A DNA stretch of 64,000 nucleotides, taken from contig NZ_CP129212.1 in the NCBI RefSeq assembly GCF_030413175.1, positions 2,232,001 to 2,296,000 on the forward strand, read 5' to 3'. Made by a program: the position numbers and the translations under genes. Below the pieces are notes generated by a model. It saw only the letters and a program-made list of their open reading frames with translations. It made no database searches and was not told the DNA's origin. Shown here piece after piece: positions 9,553 through 18,871 of this stretch; the first letter of the stretch is position 1; each line of letters begins with the position of its first letter. This DNA comes from Bradyrhizobium roseum (GTDB taxonomy: Bacteria; Pseudomonadota; Alphaproteobacteria; Rhizobiales; Xanthobacteraceae).

Positions 9553-11108
9553 ACAGGCACGAATCCAATCGCCGAATTCTGAACACCGATCATCTCAACC
9601 GGGATATCGGCCAGCGTGCCGCACGCGGGAGCATCATCGCGGTCGCGGCGCAGCCGATCCGGATGCTGATCCAGTTCTTCATCACCGCGGTCATGGCGCG
9701 CCTGCTCGAGCCGGACGCGTTCGGCCTCGTGGCGATGGCGGCGGCGGTGACCGGCTTCGTCGCGCTGTTCTCCGAACTGGGCCTGACGTCCGCGACGGTC
9801 CAGCGTGGCCAGATCGACCAGGACATGGTGAGCGGGCTGTTTTTCATAGGCTTTGGAATCAGCCTCGTGCTGGTGCCGATCGTCTGCGCCTTCGCGCCGA
9901 TAGCGGTCTGGTTCTTCAACGATTCGCGCGTCTCCGGGCTGATCATGGTGATGTCGCTGTCGTTCCCGCTCGCAGCACTCGGCTCGCAGCACACCGCGCT
10001 GTTGCTGCGTTCGATGCGCTGGATGACGCTGCAATGGACCGGGCTCGTGGGGCATGCGGCGGGCGGGGTGGCCGGGATCCTCGTGGCGTGGAAGACGGAC
10101 CTTGGCTATTGGTCGCTCGCGGTCACGGCCCTCGTCGCACAGATCGTCACGCTGGCGCTGATCTGGACGACGTGTCCGTGGCGGCCCAGCCTGGTTTCCG
10201 ACTGGCGCGGTGCGCGGAGCGGTCTCCACTTCGGCGCCTATCTGGCCGGCTTCAGCGTCGTCAACTTCTTTCACCGGCAACTGGACAACATCATCGTCGG
10301 CTGGCGGTTTGGCGCCACCGAGCTCGGCTTCTACTCGCGCGGCTATCAGTTGATGCTGCTGCCGCTCAACCTTTTCAACGGGCCGCTCAGTGCGGCGATC
10401 GAGCCGTCGTTGAGCCGGTTGCAGAATGAGCCGGAGCGTTGGCGCCAGGCGTTTCTGGATGCCCTGGGGCTACTGATGTTCCTCGGCGCCGGAACGGCGG
10501 CTTGCCTGATCGCGGTCTCCGATCCCTTGATCGCCATCGTTTACGGTCCGGGCTGGGATAAAGCCGCCACCATCTTCCAATGGCTGGCGGTATCGCTGTT
10601 TGCCGGGATACCGATGAACGCTTCGGGATGGATCTATATTTCCCTCGGGAAAACCCGCCGGATGTTCATCTGGAGTCTGATCTTCGTACCCATCGTCGGT
10701 CTGGGCTTTCTGCTGGCTATTCCGTATGGCGTGGTCGGAATAGCGGCCTCCTATGCCATCACGATGAATTTGCTGCTGCTCCCTTGCTTTGCGTTCGCAA
10801 CCAGGGGGAGTCCGGTGAGCTTCATCGACGCCATCAAGGTCATCCTGCCGTTGGCCGCGTGCGGCGTGGTTGCCGCCATGGCCGGCGTTTCCGTATCAGA
10901 TCCCGCCCGCCACCACTTCGTGCAACTGCTGCTGGGAAGCCTGGTTTCGGGGAGCGTTTTCGTGGTGCTGGCAGGCTGCGTGATCATGAAGGCCAACGTC
11001 TATCGCGAAATCCGCAGCCGCATCGTGGTGCTGTCGCGTGGTCTCGCGGCGGAGCTGAAATCGAGATCGATCCCGCTGCTCGCGCGCCTGCGAGCAAACA
11101 GGAAGTGA
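9549..11108 (+). CDS. Polysaccharide flippase (MOP superfamily, Wzx-like)
   Basis: This 519-residue integral membrane protein has about 12-14 hydrophobic segments. It shows the N-terminal signature of lipopolysaccharide biosynthesis/Wzx transporters (RAARGSIIAVAAQPIRML, then ITAVMARLLEPDAFGLVAMA). A central GATELGFYSRGYQLMLLPLN segment is typical of the Wzx/polysaccharide-synthase transporter family. It likely flips undecaprenyl-linked repeat units across the inner membrane. The start is the GTG that overlaps the TGA of the GT2 upstream. The gene is convergent with the six-gene sugar-nucleotide operon, with three bases between stops. Confidence 0.85.
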   Translation: MNRHESNRRILNTDHLNRDIGQRAARGSIIAVAAQPIRMLIQFFITAVMARLLEPDAFGLVAMAAAVTGFVALFSELGLTSATVQRGQIDQDMVSGLFFIGFGISLVLVPIVCAFAPIAVWFFNDSRVSGLIMVMSLSFPLAALGSQHTALLLRSMRWMTLQWTGLVGHAAGGVAGILVAWKTDLGYWSLAVTALVAQIVTLALIWTTCPWRPSLVSDWRGARSGLHFGAYLAGFSVVNFFHRQLDNIIVGWRFGATELGFYSRGYQLMLLPLNLFNGPLSAAIEPSLSRLQNEPERWRQAFLDALGLLMFLGAGTAACLIAVSDPLIAIVYGPGWDKAATIFQWLAVSLFAGIPMNASGWIYISLGKTRRMFIWSLIFVPIVGLGFLLAIPYGVVGIAASYAITMNLLLLPCFAFATRGSPVSFIDAIKVILPLAACGVVAAMAGVSVSDPARHHFVQLLLGSLVSGSVFVVLAGCVIMKANVYREIRSRIVVLSRGLAAELKSRSIPLLARLRANRK

Positions 11109-11111
11109 ACG

Positions 11112-12752
11112 TCATGGCTTGATGGTGCGCTTCAGCCATTCAGGCAGCAGGAGCCGAAGCGTCGGGGCCCAACCGGCAACTTCGTCCTCCCTGCGCATCC
11201 GCCGCAACTGCGCGATGCGTTGACGAAGGGGCAGGGCGCCCATGTAGATCATCTTGATCTCAGGCAGATTCGGCTCGGCGCCGACGATCTCTTGATGGAT
11301 ATCGTCAGGTGAGCCAAGGCCGGGCCGCTCCACGAAGTTCGGGGCAGCCGCGCGGCTCGGTCGTGCCGGAAGGCTTTTGACGCGCTCGAGCGCGGCCTCG
11401 AGGCTTGAACACCATCCCGGGGGGACGTGAAGCCGCTCGATCGCCTCACGCGTAGCTTCACCCTTCTCGGCGCGAAAAGCTTCATCGACGACCAGCCGCT
11501 CGAGCATCGCGTCGTATTCGTCGGCCGTCCTGGCGACCAGGCTCGTCCCGACAAGGCCGACGTGGTTGATGCCGAAGATCCTGGCCGCGTCCGGCAAGGT
11601 GAAGATGGTGACGGCCGGCAAGCCATATCCTGCCGCCTCCATCATCGAGGTGGACGAAACGAACGGATACGAGTCGACATAGATATCCGCAGCTTCGAAA
11701 TAGCGCTTGGGATCAGGTACCTCGGACAGGCCCGTGATGCGGCCGCCGACGCGGGCCTTGGCGGCTTTCCAGTCGTCTGGCTCGCCGGAGCCGACCACGA
11801 CCAGTTGCGCTTGAGGGCACTTTTCCAGCAGCTTGACGTGGCGGTCGGCGAAGCTCAGCCCGTCGATGGACCGGTACTTCGGCCTTCGCGCGACGGAAAG
11901 CAGCAGAACCGAATCCGGTTGCAGACCGAGAGCCGCCTTGGCCTCGGCGCGGGACTGCACGCGCGTCGTCGGCGCCACGATCGTCGGCAGCAGGAAATTG
12001 CGCTCGACCTCGACCCCGCGGCGGGCGATCGAGATATCGGTGGCGGCGTCGCGGAGGTTGAGGACGAGATCGGCAACGCTGGTGCCGAGCCAGAACAAAT
12101 GATCGGCGTGATTGAGGAACAGCACCGGCGGCAGCCCGCTCTCGTCGGCGAACGCCAGCACCGGTATGACGTCCTCGCAGTGGATGTGCAGGATGATCAC
12201 GTCATGGCCGATCCCGATCTGCCGCAGTTTTCGAACCCAGTCGAACCGGCTGCCGATGGACCGGTTGAGCTGGTAAAGCTCGCCGCCGCTGCGCTTGATC
12301 GCGTCCGTGAGATGTTCGGGGACCTCGCCGCGGTGCTGGGTGAGCACCAGCGAACTGGTTCGTTCGCTGTCCGCGTCCATCCAGCGGCTGATCATGCGCG
12401 TCAGGCCGCCGACGGAGGAGAGCTCGCTCCCGACATGGAGCACCTTCTTGAACGCGCCTGTTCTGCTCCGCTTCGCGGTCTTGTCGCCCGGGGCGATCTG
12501 GCGGCCGATCGCGTTCAGGATCGCTTCGAGGCGGGGACTGTTGAATATTCCGCAATGGGTATGCGTGGCGATCGTGGAGGCGATGGCGGCATAAAACGCC
12601 GCCATTTCCAGCTCACCTTTGGCGTAGGCGCTGGCCGCGCGGTCGACCTCGGCCTCGAACCGGGCAAAGTTCGACAAGATTCGCTCCGAGGCGGACGGCG
12701 TGATTGCCGCGCCATCGGCGTCCGGTTCAGCATTCCTCACATGGCTCGTCAT
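11112..12752 (-). CDS. Glycosyltransferase, GT4-like, with N-terminal extension
   Basis: This 546-residue protein has an N-terminal region of about 100 residues with no recognised domain. A GT-B type core follows: KVLHVGSELSSVGGLTRM (about residue 108), a LSVARRPKYR segment and a C-terminal FEAADIYVDSYPFVSSTSMMEAAGYGLPAV donor-binding region. In place of the usual E-x7-E the sequence has a Ser/Glu-rich loop, so the exact CAZy family is uncertain. It is the last gene of a minus-strand operon, 28 bases after a DegT aminotransferase, and probably transfers the amino sugar made by that operon. Confidence 0.65.
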   Translation of the reverse strand: MTSHVRNAEPDADGAAITPSASERILSNFARFEAEVDRAASAYAKGELEMAAFYAAIASTIATHTHCGIFNSPRLEAILNAIGRQIAPGDKTAKRSRTGAFKKVLHVGSELSSVGGLTRMISRWMDADSERTSSLVLTQHRGEVPEHLTDAIKRSGGELYQLNRSIGSRFDWVRKLRQIGIGHDVIILHIHCEDVIPVLAFADESGLPPVLFLNHADHLFWLGTSVADLVLNLRDAATDISIARRGVEVERNFLLPTIVAPTTRVQSRAEAKAALGLQPDSVLLLSVARRPKYRSIDGLSFADRHVKLLEKCPQAQLVVVGSGEPDDWKAAKARVGGRITGLSEVPDPKRYFEAADIYVDSYPFVSSTSMMEAAGYGLPAVTIFTLPDAARIFGINHVGLVGTSLVARTADEYDAMLERLVVDEAFRAEKGEATREAIERLHVPPGWCSSLEAALERVKSLPARPSRAAAPNFVERPGLGSPDDIHQEIVGAEPNLPEIKMIYMGALPLRQRIAQLRRMRREDEVAGWAPTLRLLLPEWLKRTIKP

Positions 12753-12780
12753 CGATTATCCAGGTCACTTATCCAAGTCA

Positions 12781-13941
12781 CTACTGGGCCGCGACCGCAC
12801 CGATCTGCGCGAGAACCGCGGATTTGAGCTCCTTCACCACCGTGTCCTGCTCCTGCTCGGTCATCTGGGGATAGAGCGGGAGGATGACGCAATGATCCTG
12901 CGCGGCCTCGGAATGCTTCAGCGATGCGTGGCGGCTTCCCGCATAACAGGCTTCGCGATGCGCGCACATGATGCCGCGACGGGTGGCGATCTTGGCGTCC
13001 AGCATGGCCTGCATCACCGCGCGCTGGTCGAGGCGGTCGGGCAGCTTGACGCTGTAGCTCTGGAAATTGCTGCGTGCCCACTCCGGCTCGTACGGCGTGA
13101 CGATGCCGAGATTATCCTGCAGCAGCTTGGTATAGCGCGCCGCCAGGCGCCGGCGGGCGGCGATGATCTCCGGCATCCGCTTCAGCTGCTCGCGTCCCAC
13201 GGCCGCCTGGATGTCGGTCATGCGATAATTGTAGCCGACTTCGGGGTGGCTCTCGAAGATCACCTGCGGGGAGGCGTGCCGCACCGTGTCCGGAACGCTC
13301 ATGCCGTGCTGCCGCAACAGCCGGAACCGGGCATCCCATTTCGGGTTGTCGGTCGTCAACATGCCGCCGTCGCCCGTGCTCATCACCTTCCGGGGATGGA
13401 AGGAGAAGCACACGATGTCGCCGATCGGCCGGCCGATCTTCTGCCATTGCCCGTTGATCGAGATCTCGCTGCCGATCGCGCAGGCGGCGTCCTCGACGAC
13501 GCGAAGATCGTGCTTGCGCGCTATTTCCATCACCGAATTCATGTCGCACGGCATGCCCATCTGGTGCACGACCAGGATCGCGCGCGTGCGGGGCGTGATC
13601 GCCGCCTCGATGGCGGCGGGATCGATGTTGTAGGTCGCCGGGTCGACGTCGACGAATACAGGCACCGCATCGCAGTACCTGATGACATTCGCGGTGGCGA
13701 TATAGGAATGGCTGACCGTGATCACTTCATCGTTCGGCTTGATGCCGATCGCCATCAGCGCCAGATGAAGCGCGGTGGTGCAGTTCGAAGCGGCGCAGGC
13801 ATGTTTGGCGCCGACGAACTCGGCGAATTCCCGCTCGAAGGCCGCCACTTCCGGACCCTGCGTGATCCAGCCGCTGAGGATGACGCGGGCAGCCGCGTCG
13901 GCCTCCCGCTGGTCCATGACCGGTTTGATGATCGGGATCAT
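12781..13941 (-). CDS. DegT/DnrJ/EryC1/StrS family aminotransferase
   Basis: This 386-residue PLP-dependent sugar aminotransferase has the PLP-binding D151 in VVEDAACAIGS and the Schiff-base lysine K185 in SFHPRKVMSTGDGG. The conserved SNCTTALHLAL nucleotide-sugar/PLP region lies near residue 52. The enzyme places an amino group on a keto sugar nucleotide. It overlaps the SDR gene upstream by four bases (ATG at 13941, stop of the SDR at 13938), so the two are translated together. It is the second DegT enzyme of this operon and clearly diverged from the one at 14928-16043, so the two probably act on different positions or sugars. Confidence 0.85.
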   Translation of the reverse strand: MIPIIKPVMDQREADAAARVILSGWITQGPEVAAFEREFAEFVGAKHACAASNCTTALHLALMAIGIKPNDEVITVSHSYIATANVIRYCDAVPVFVDVDPATYNIDPAAIEAAITPRTRAILVVHQMGMPCDMNSVMEIARKHDLRVVEDAACAIGSEISINGQWQKIGRPIGDIVCFSFHPRKVMSTGDGGMLTTDNPKWDARFRLLRQHGMSVPDTVRHASPQVIFESHPEVGYNYRMTDIQAAVGREQLKRMPEIIAARRRLAARYTKLLQDNLGIVTPYEPEWARSNFQSYSVKLPDRLDQRAVMQAMLDAKIATRRGIMCAHREACYAGSRHASLKHSEAAQDHCVILPLYPQMTEQEQDTVVKELKSAVLAQIGAVAAQ

Positions 13942-14909
13942 TGGATGTTGTGCCTGTTCTCACGCCACCATGCGACCAGACGCTGCAACCCTTCCTGCAA
14001 GTCGACCGTCGCCTTGAAACCGAGCATGTCCTCGGCCTTGGCGATATCGGCAAGCCGGCGCGAAACCGGGTTGACCTTGCGTTCGGGGCCGTATTCCGGC
14101 GCCAGATTGGACCCCATCACGCGAAGCAATGCCGCGGCAAGTTCGTTGAGGCTGGTCTCGGTGCCGCTCGCGACGTTGAAGACCTCGTCGCTGATGTCGG
14201 ACTGCAGCGCCAACACATTGGCGCGTGCGATGTCATCGATGTAGACGAAGTCCATCGTCGTGCTGCCGTCACCCAGGATCAGCGGCGGCTCGCCCGATGC
14301 GATCCGGTCCATCCAGCGGATCAGGACCTCGGTGTATTTGCCGTGCAGGTCCATCCGGGGGCCGTACACGTTGAAATAACGCAGCGCGACGTAGGGCAGG
14401 CCGTACATGTCGTTGAAGGAGCGCAGCAGCCCTTCCAGCATGATCTTGCTGGCGCCGTACCAGGTCCGGTTGTTGTAGGGGTGATGGTCTTCCGCCGTCG
14501 GGAACGTATCTGCCAGCCCGTAGATCGAGGCGGAGGAGGCGGTCACGACTTTCTTGACGTTGGCGGCCTGCGCGGCTTCGAGCACGTTGTAGCTGCCGAC
14601 GCACATCACTTCGAGCGCTTCGCGAGGCTCGGCGGCGCAGGCGGTGATGCGCAGCGTGGCCATGTGGATGACGGCATCCATGCCCTGCGTCACCTCGTTG
14701 AGACGCTTGATGTCCCGGATGTCGCCCTCCACCAGTTCGACGCGTGGATCGCGCAGCGCCGCCTCGACGTTCGAGGTCGAACCGCGAACCAGATTGTCGA
14801 AGATGACGATCTTGGCGGGGTCGTGTTCGCGCAGCAAAAGGTCGATGGTCGTCGATCCGATCAGACCGCATCCACCGGTGACGAGTATTTTTGAGTCACG
14901 GATTTTCAT
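13938..14909 (-). CDS. NAD-dependent sugar epimerase/dehydratase (extended SDR)
   Basis: This 323-residue extended short-chain dehydrogenase has the Rossmann motif TGGCGLIGST at residues 10-19, an IHMATL segment, the catalytic Ser of TASSASIYG and the Y-x3-K motif WYGASK. The C-terminal part (YFNVYGPRMD, DFVYIDDIARA) is typical of UDP-glucose 4-epimerase and related enzymes. It probably epimerises or oxidises and reduces a UDP- or dTDP-sugar. It sits between two DegT aminotransferases and overlaps the downstream one by four bases. Substrate and position are not decided by sequence alone. Confidence 0.85.
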   Translation of the reverse strand: MKIRDSKILVTGGCGLIGSTTIDLLLREHDPAKIVIFDNLVRGSTSNVEAALRDPRVELVEGDIRDIKRLNEVTQGMDAVIHMATLRITACAAEPREALEVMCVGSYNVLEAAQAANVKKVVTASSASIYGLADTFPTAEDHHPYNNRTWYGASKIMLEGLLRSFNDMYGLPYVALRYFNVYGPRMDLHGKYTEVLIRWMDRIASGEPPLILGDGSTTMDFVYIDDIARANVLALQSDISDEVFNVASGTETSLNELAAALLRVMGSNLAPEYGPERKVNPVSRRLADIAKAEDMLGFKATVDLQEGLQRLVAWWRENRHNIQ

Positions 14910-14927
14910 GATCCGCTTGTCTCCAAA

Positions 14928-16043
14928 TTAGCGCGTGGGAACCAACTGCTTTGCCGTTTCCAGCACCGCGGCGACGACTTCATCTTGCTGAACCGTGTTG
15001 AGTTCAGGATACATCGGCAGCGAAAGAACCTCATCGGAGGCTTTTTCCGAATGCGGGAAATCGCCGCGTTTCCACCTTGCGTCCGAATAGGCCTGCTGCA
15101 GGTGAACCGGGATCGGGTAGTGGATGCCGGTCTGGACGCCCTTGGCCGTCAGTTCCTGCTGCCATCGCGCCCGTTCCGGGCTGCGGACCGCATAGACGTG
15201 ATAGACGTGGCGGCAGCCTTCGGACTGCCGGGGCGTTTGGATCCCACTGCCGGCAAAGGCCTTGTCGTAATAGCGGGCCGCGGCCCGGCGGGCTTCGGTC
15301 CACGCCTCGATGTGGCGCATCTTGACGCGCAGCACGGCGCCCTGGATACCCTCCATGCGGAAGTTATAGCCCTTCATCACGTGATGATATTTCTGCTCCG
15401 CGCCCCAGTCCCGCAGCATCCGGATGCGCTTGGCGTAATCGGGATTGTCCGTCGTCACCATGCCGGCTTCGCCATAGGCGCCGAGGTTCTTGCCGGGATA
15501 GAAACTGAAGCACGCCATGTCGCCGAGGCTGCCGACGCGACGACCCTTGTATTCGGCGCCGTGCGCCTGGGCCGCATCCTCGATCACGATCAAGCCGCGC
15601 CGCCGCGCGATCTCGACGATGGGATCCATGTCGGCCGGCTGGCCGTACAGATGAACCGGAATGATAGCACGGGTTTTCGAAGTGATCGCCGCTTCGATCT
15701 TGGCCGGGTCCATGTTGAACGTCTGCGGGTCGATGTCCACGTAGACCGGCGTGGCGCCGGTGTAGTGGATCGCCGCGGCAGTCGCCACGAACGTGAAGGG
15801 GACGGTGATGACCTCGTCACCCGGGCCGATGCCCGCCGCCAGCAGAGCGAGATGCAGGGCGCTGGTGCCCGAGTTGACGCCCATCGCTTCCCTGGCGCCG
15901 CCATACGCTGCGAATTCCTTCTCGAGCGCCGCAACCTCGCTGCCCAACGTAAACTGGCAGCTGTCGAGGACGCCCTGAATGGCGACGGCAATCTCGTCTT
16001 TGATGCTGGCGTACTGCGCCTTCAGATCAACGAACGGAATCAC
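14928..16043 (-). CDS. DegT/DnrJ/EryC1/StrS family aminotransferase
   Basis: This 371-residue PLP-dependent sugar aminotransferase has D156 in IEDAAQAHGA and the Schiff-base lysine K185 in SFYPGKNLGAYGEAG. The GKNLGAYGEAG form is characteristic of the WbpE/WlbC/QdtB-like branch that aminates 3-keto sugar nucleotides. The GTG start at 16043 overlaps the TGA of the Gfo/Idh/MocA gene (GTGA), so oxidation at C3 followed by transamination by these two linked enzymes is plausible. A 18-base gap separates it from the downstream SDR. Confidence 0.88.
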   Translation of the reverse strand: MIPFVDLKAQYASIKDEIAVAIQGVLDSCQFTLGSEVAALEKEFAAYGGAREAMGVNSGTSALHLALLAAGIGPGDEVITVPFTFVATAAAIHYTGATPVYVDIDPQTFNMDPAKIEAAITSKTRAIIPVHLYGQPADMDPIVEIARRRGLIVIEDAAQAHGAEYKGRRVGSLGDMACFSFYPGKNLGAYGEAGMVTTDNPDYAKRIRMLRDWGAEQKYHHVMKGYNFRMEGIQGAVLRVKMRHIEAWTEARRAAARYYDKAFAGSGIQTPRQSEGCRHVYHVYAVRSPERARWQQELTAKGVQTGIHYPIPVHLQQAYSDARWKRGDFPHSEKASDEVLSLPMYPELNTVQQDEVVAAVLETAKQLVPTR

Positions 16044-17068
16044 TGAAATTTTCCCTTGCGCTGGATGTGGACGGTTTCGCCGCGACCCCGCATCGAGCTG
16101 GTGGCGGCTTCCACCAGTTCGACGACGCGAAGCCCCATGTGACCGTCGGTCATCGGAGGTTGAGATTTTTCGATGCAGTCGACGAAATGTTCGACGGCGA
16201 CGCGAAGCGCTTCACCTTCGTTGAGCTTTGGCGCCCACATGTCCCCGGTACGATAGCCGACCCGCATTTCGTAGATCTTCTTGGGGTCGTCGGTGAAACT
16301 GACCCCCTTGTCGTAGACCTTGATCTTTTCGCTCGGCTCGAGGTCGTCGTACGTGATCATCTTGTTGCTTCCGCCCAGCAAGATCTGCCGCACCTTTACC
16401 GGTGCCAGCCAGCTGACGTTGATGTGGGCAATCGTGCCGCTGTCATAGAACATCGTGATGTAGGCCAGGTTCTCCGGCGTTCCCGGGAAGTGATTGATGC
16501 CGGCGGCAGACACGGCGTTGGGATGTTCCTTCAACAGATGATCCAGAATCGAGAAGTCATGGACTCCCAGATCCGCGATGACATTTACGTCGTGCTGAAA
16601 CAGACCAAGGTTCACCCGGCTGCTGTCGTAATACAGGATTTTTCCGAGTTCGCCGCTGGACACGATCTCCTGCATCTTGCGAACGGCGCCGGTGTAAACA
16701 AAGGTATGATCCACGAAAAGGATCAGCTTGCGCTTCTCCGCCTCCTCCAGGAGCTGGCGCGCCTGCAACGACGTTTCCGTCATCGGCTTTTCGAGCCAGA
16801 GATGCTTGCCGGCCTTCAGCACCGCCATGCCCAGTTCGAAATGGGTGCTGACCGGCGTGGCGATGGCGATCGCATCGATCGAGGGATCGCGGATCAGGTC
16901 CTGATAGTCGGCGGTGGTCGTCACCGCGGGAAAGCGGCGCTGGACCAGCGCAAGTTTTTCAGGGGATGAATCTGCGACCGCGGTGAGCTTGACGCGGGAG
17001 ACCTCCGCAAGATTTCGAACGAGGTTGGGACCCCAATATCCGTAACCGATAACGCCTACGTTGATCAC
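16040..17068 (-). CDS. Gfo/Idh/MocA family sugar-nucleotide oxidoreductase
   Basis: This 342-residue NAD(P)-dependent dehydrogenase begins with the Rossmann motif VIGYGYWGPN and carries the family's EKP motif (LWLEKPMTE) plus a central HDFSILDHLL segment with a likely catalytic-site His/Asp. In WbpB/WlbA-type pathways such enzymes oxidise a UDP-sugar at C3 before transamination. Here the aminotransferase gene overlaps it and the acyltransferase gene precedes it, which fits an oxidise-aminate-acylate series. The start is a GTG. The distance to the acyltransferase upstream is 116 bases. Confidence 0.85.
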   Translation of the reverse strand: MINVGVIGYGYWGPNLVRNLAEVSRVKLTAVADSSPEKLALVQRRFPAVTTTADYQDLIRDPSIDAIAIATPVSTHFELGMAVLKAGKHLWLEKPMTETSLQARQLLEEAEKRKLILFVDHTFVYTGAVRKMQEIVSSGELGKILYYDSSRVNLGLFQHDVNVIADLGVHDFSILDHLLKEHPNAVSAAGINHFPGTPENLAYITMFYDSGTIAHINVSWLAPVKVRQILLGGSNKMITYDDLEPSEKIKVYDKGVSFTDDPKKIYEMRVGYRTGDMWAPKLNEGEALRVAVEHFVDCIEKSQPPMTDGHMGLRVVELVEAATSSMRGRGETVHIQRKGKFQ

Positions 17069-17184
17069 TAGCTTCTGAGCCTCTCGTAGCCGAGCTGATT
17101 TAAAGAATGCGTTTCTGTAAATTGTCTTCGTCGCTGGATCGGCAGGTCGATAATATCCCCAGCCGGTGAATTGTCATTTCTCCG

Positions 17185-17688
17185 CTAGGATGCGTTTGCC
17201 TTGGCGGAGTCCGCGCCGTGCCGCGTGTCTCCGACGATTTTAGCAGGCACGCCGGCCACGATCGCGTAATCGGGCACGTCCTTGGTCACGACGGCGCCGG
17301 CGCCGACCAGCGCCGATGCGCCGATCGTCAGGCCCGGCAGAATCGTGGCGTTCGAGCCGATCGAGGCGCCGCGCTTCACTTTGGTGAATTCGAGCTTCCA
17401 GTCTTCTTCGGTCATGGGAGAGCCGTCCGGATTGGTCGCCCGCGGCAATCGATCGTTGGTGAACATCACGCCGTGGCCAATGAAGACTTCGTCTTCAATA
17501 ACGACTCCCTCGCAGATAAAACTGTGGGATGAGATCTTGCAGCGCGCGCCGATCGAGGCGTTTTTCTGGATTTCCACAAAGGACCCGACACGGCTGTCGT
17601 CCCCAATCGAGCAACCGTAAAGATTCACTTGATCCGGATGATAGATCTTGACGTTGGTTCCCAGTTTACTGGTGTCTGATATTGGCAT
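17185..17688 (-). CDS. Left-handed beta-helix acyltransferase (WbpD/WlbB-like)
   Basis: This 167-residue protein is built of hexapeptide repeats ([LIV]-G-x4 type: VGSFVEI, IGARCKI, VFIGHGV, IGSNATI, VGAGAVV). It includes the segment GHGVMFTNDRLPRATNPDG, a hallmark of sugar N-acyltransferases of the WbpD/WlbB/WxcM-N group. It likely transfers acetyl (or another acyl) from CoA to the amino group installed by the neighbouring aminotransferase, and it leads the six-gene operon. The ATG at 17688 with AGAAAG upstream is chosen. A further upstream start at 17745 would add 19 residues that do not fit the repeat fold. Confidence 0.85.
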   Translation of the reverse strand: MPISDTSKLGTNVKIYHPDQVNLYGCSIGDDSRVGSFVEIQKNASIGARCKISSHSFICEGVVIEDEVFIGHGVMFTNDRLPRATNPDGSPMTEEDWKLEFTKVKRGASIGSNATILPGLTIGASALVGAGAVVTKDVPDYAIVAGVPAKIVGDTRHGADSAKANAS

Positions 17689-17885
17689 ACGAATTTTCTT
17701 TCTGACCGGGACGAGATGCGTGCCCGGAGCACCAAAGCTCGGCAAGTGATAGCATTTATCTCAAGTGCCGTAAGCCCGACCCCTGGTGAAATATCGTTTT
17801 CGAGCGGTCTAGTTCTTCCGAAGGTTAAGGTCGCGCAAGCTCCGCTTTCGCCAGTTGCTGTCGAAGCTTGCTGGTGAAACGCGGC

Positions 17886-17912
17886 CCGTTATCGTTAACG
17901 GTGGACACCACC
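17886..17912. repeat. Two adjacent inverted repeats in the 17689-18112 intergenic region
   Basis: The 424-base gap between the divergent acyltransferase and FkbM genes holds no convincing gene. It contains CCGTTA (17886-17891), a four-base loop and TAACGG (17896-17901), directly followed by GGTGG-ACA-CCACC (17900-17912). These could be operator half-sites or small hairpins for either divergent operon. The role is unknown. Confidence 0.35.
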
Positions 17913-18112
17913 ACATTCTCCCGGCAACGCCGCTGCATTAACCAGGAATTTGTGTATGACTGATGCCCGGTTGGCGCGGACAACGCGAGCCAGCCGGTGA
18001 ACCCGACAGATGTATGCGCAGGCCACGAGCAGCCTGCGCCAAGTCTACCGGCATACTTGATGATATTAATCTCACTTCGATCGTTGCCCGCTCTGTCCCC
18101 GAGTTGTCGTCA

Positions 18113-18838
18113 ATGAACAAGCTATCGGCGAGTCTCCGCAGCATTTCTCCGTCGCTGTGGCAGTACCTGAAGTACAAGCAGTATATGTGGTCGAAGGACT
18201 CCGAGCGCGAGATCCATTTCGTCGAGAGATACATCAGCGCCGATCGGGCCGCGGTCGACATCGGTGTTCACCTCGGGTTTTATACGCGGCACTTCACCAG
18301 GTTTGCGAAGTCGGTCATTGGCTTCGAAGCCAATCCGGCCAGCGCAAGGTTTGCCCAAAGCGTCTTCGGAAATTCCGTCCGAATAGAATGGAGCGCGCTA
18401 TCTTCCGACTCGGGTTCTGCGACATTACGAATACCGGTCACGATGGGAGACGTTGCGGCGTTGGGCACCATTTCCGACGTGAACGCGCTTGGCGGGCATG
18501 AATTCACCGAAGTCGTTGTCCCCAAGAAGCGATTGGACGACTTCGATCTGCCGCCGATCGGATTCATCAAGATCGACGTCGAAGGCCATGAAGAGTCGGT
18601 ACTCCATGGCGCCGAGGGGATTGTCGAGCGGGATCGCCCGAATTTCATGATCGAGATCGAGGAACGCCATAACCCCGGCGCGATTGAACGCACCGCTGCG
18701 TGGTTCAAAGACAAGGGCTACAAGGGACAGTACTTCGACGGCGCCGAGATGCGCCCGATCGATGGATTCCGCCATGCTGAGCTGCAGTCGGGCAAACCCG
18801 GGCAGCCCTACATCAATAACTTCTTTTTCGTGCCTTGA
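18113..18838 (+). CDS. FkbM family methyltransferase
   Basis: This 241-residue SAM-dependent methyltransferase of the FkbM type has the SAM-binding motif AVDIGVHLGFYTRHF, the acidic residue in GFEANPASA and the family's IKIDVEGHEESVLHG segment, with a closing MIEIEERH. FkbM proteins O-methylate sugars or other small groups, and in EPS loci they usually decorate the polysaccharide. The ATG at 18113 is the first that fits the fold. The frame extends up to 17963, but the extra 50 residues look non-coding, and no good ribosome binding site marks either start. Confidence 0.8.
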   Translation: MNKLSASLRSISPSLWQYLKYKQYMWSKDSEREIHFVERYISADRAAVDIGVHLGFYTRHFTRFAKSVIGFEANPASARFAQSVFGNSVRIEWSALSSDSGSATLRIPVTMGDVAALGTISDVNALGGHEFTEVVVPKKRLDDFDLPPIGFIKIDVEGHEESVLHGAEGIVERDRPNFMIEIEERHNPGAIERTAAWFKDKGYKGQYFDGAEMRPIDGFRHAELQSGKPGQPYINNFFFVP

Positions 18839-18871
18839 GCGGATTCGTCATGTTCGCGGGAAGGAACGGGA

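Noticed and set aside
11427..14244. Long plus-strand open frames (466 and 514 residues) opposite the amino-sugar operon
   Set aside because: Antisense to recognised GT and DegT genes with catalytic residues in place; composition typical of shadow frames.
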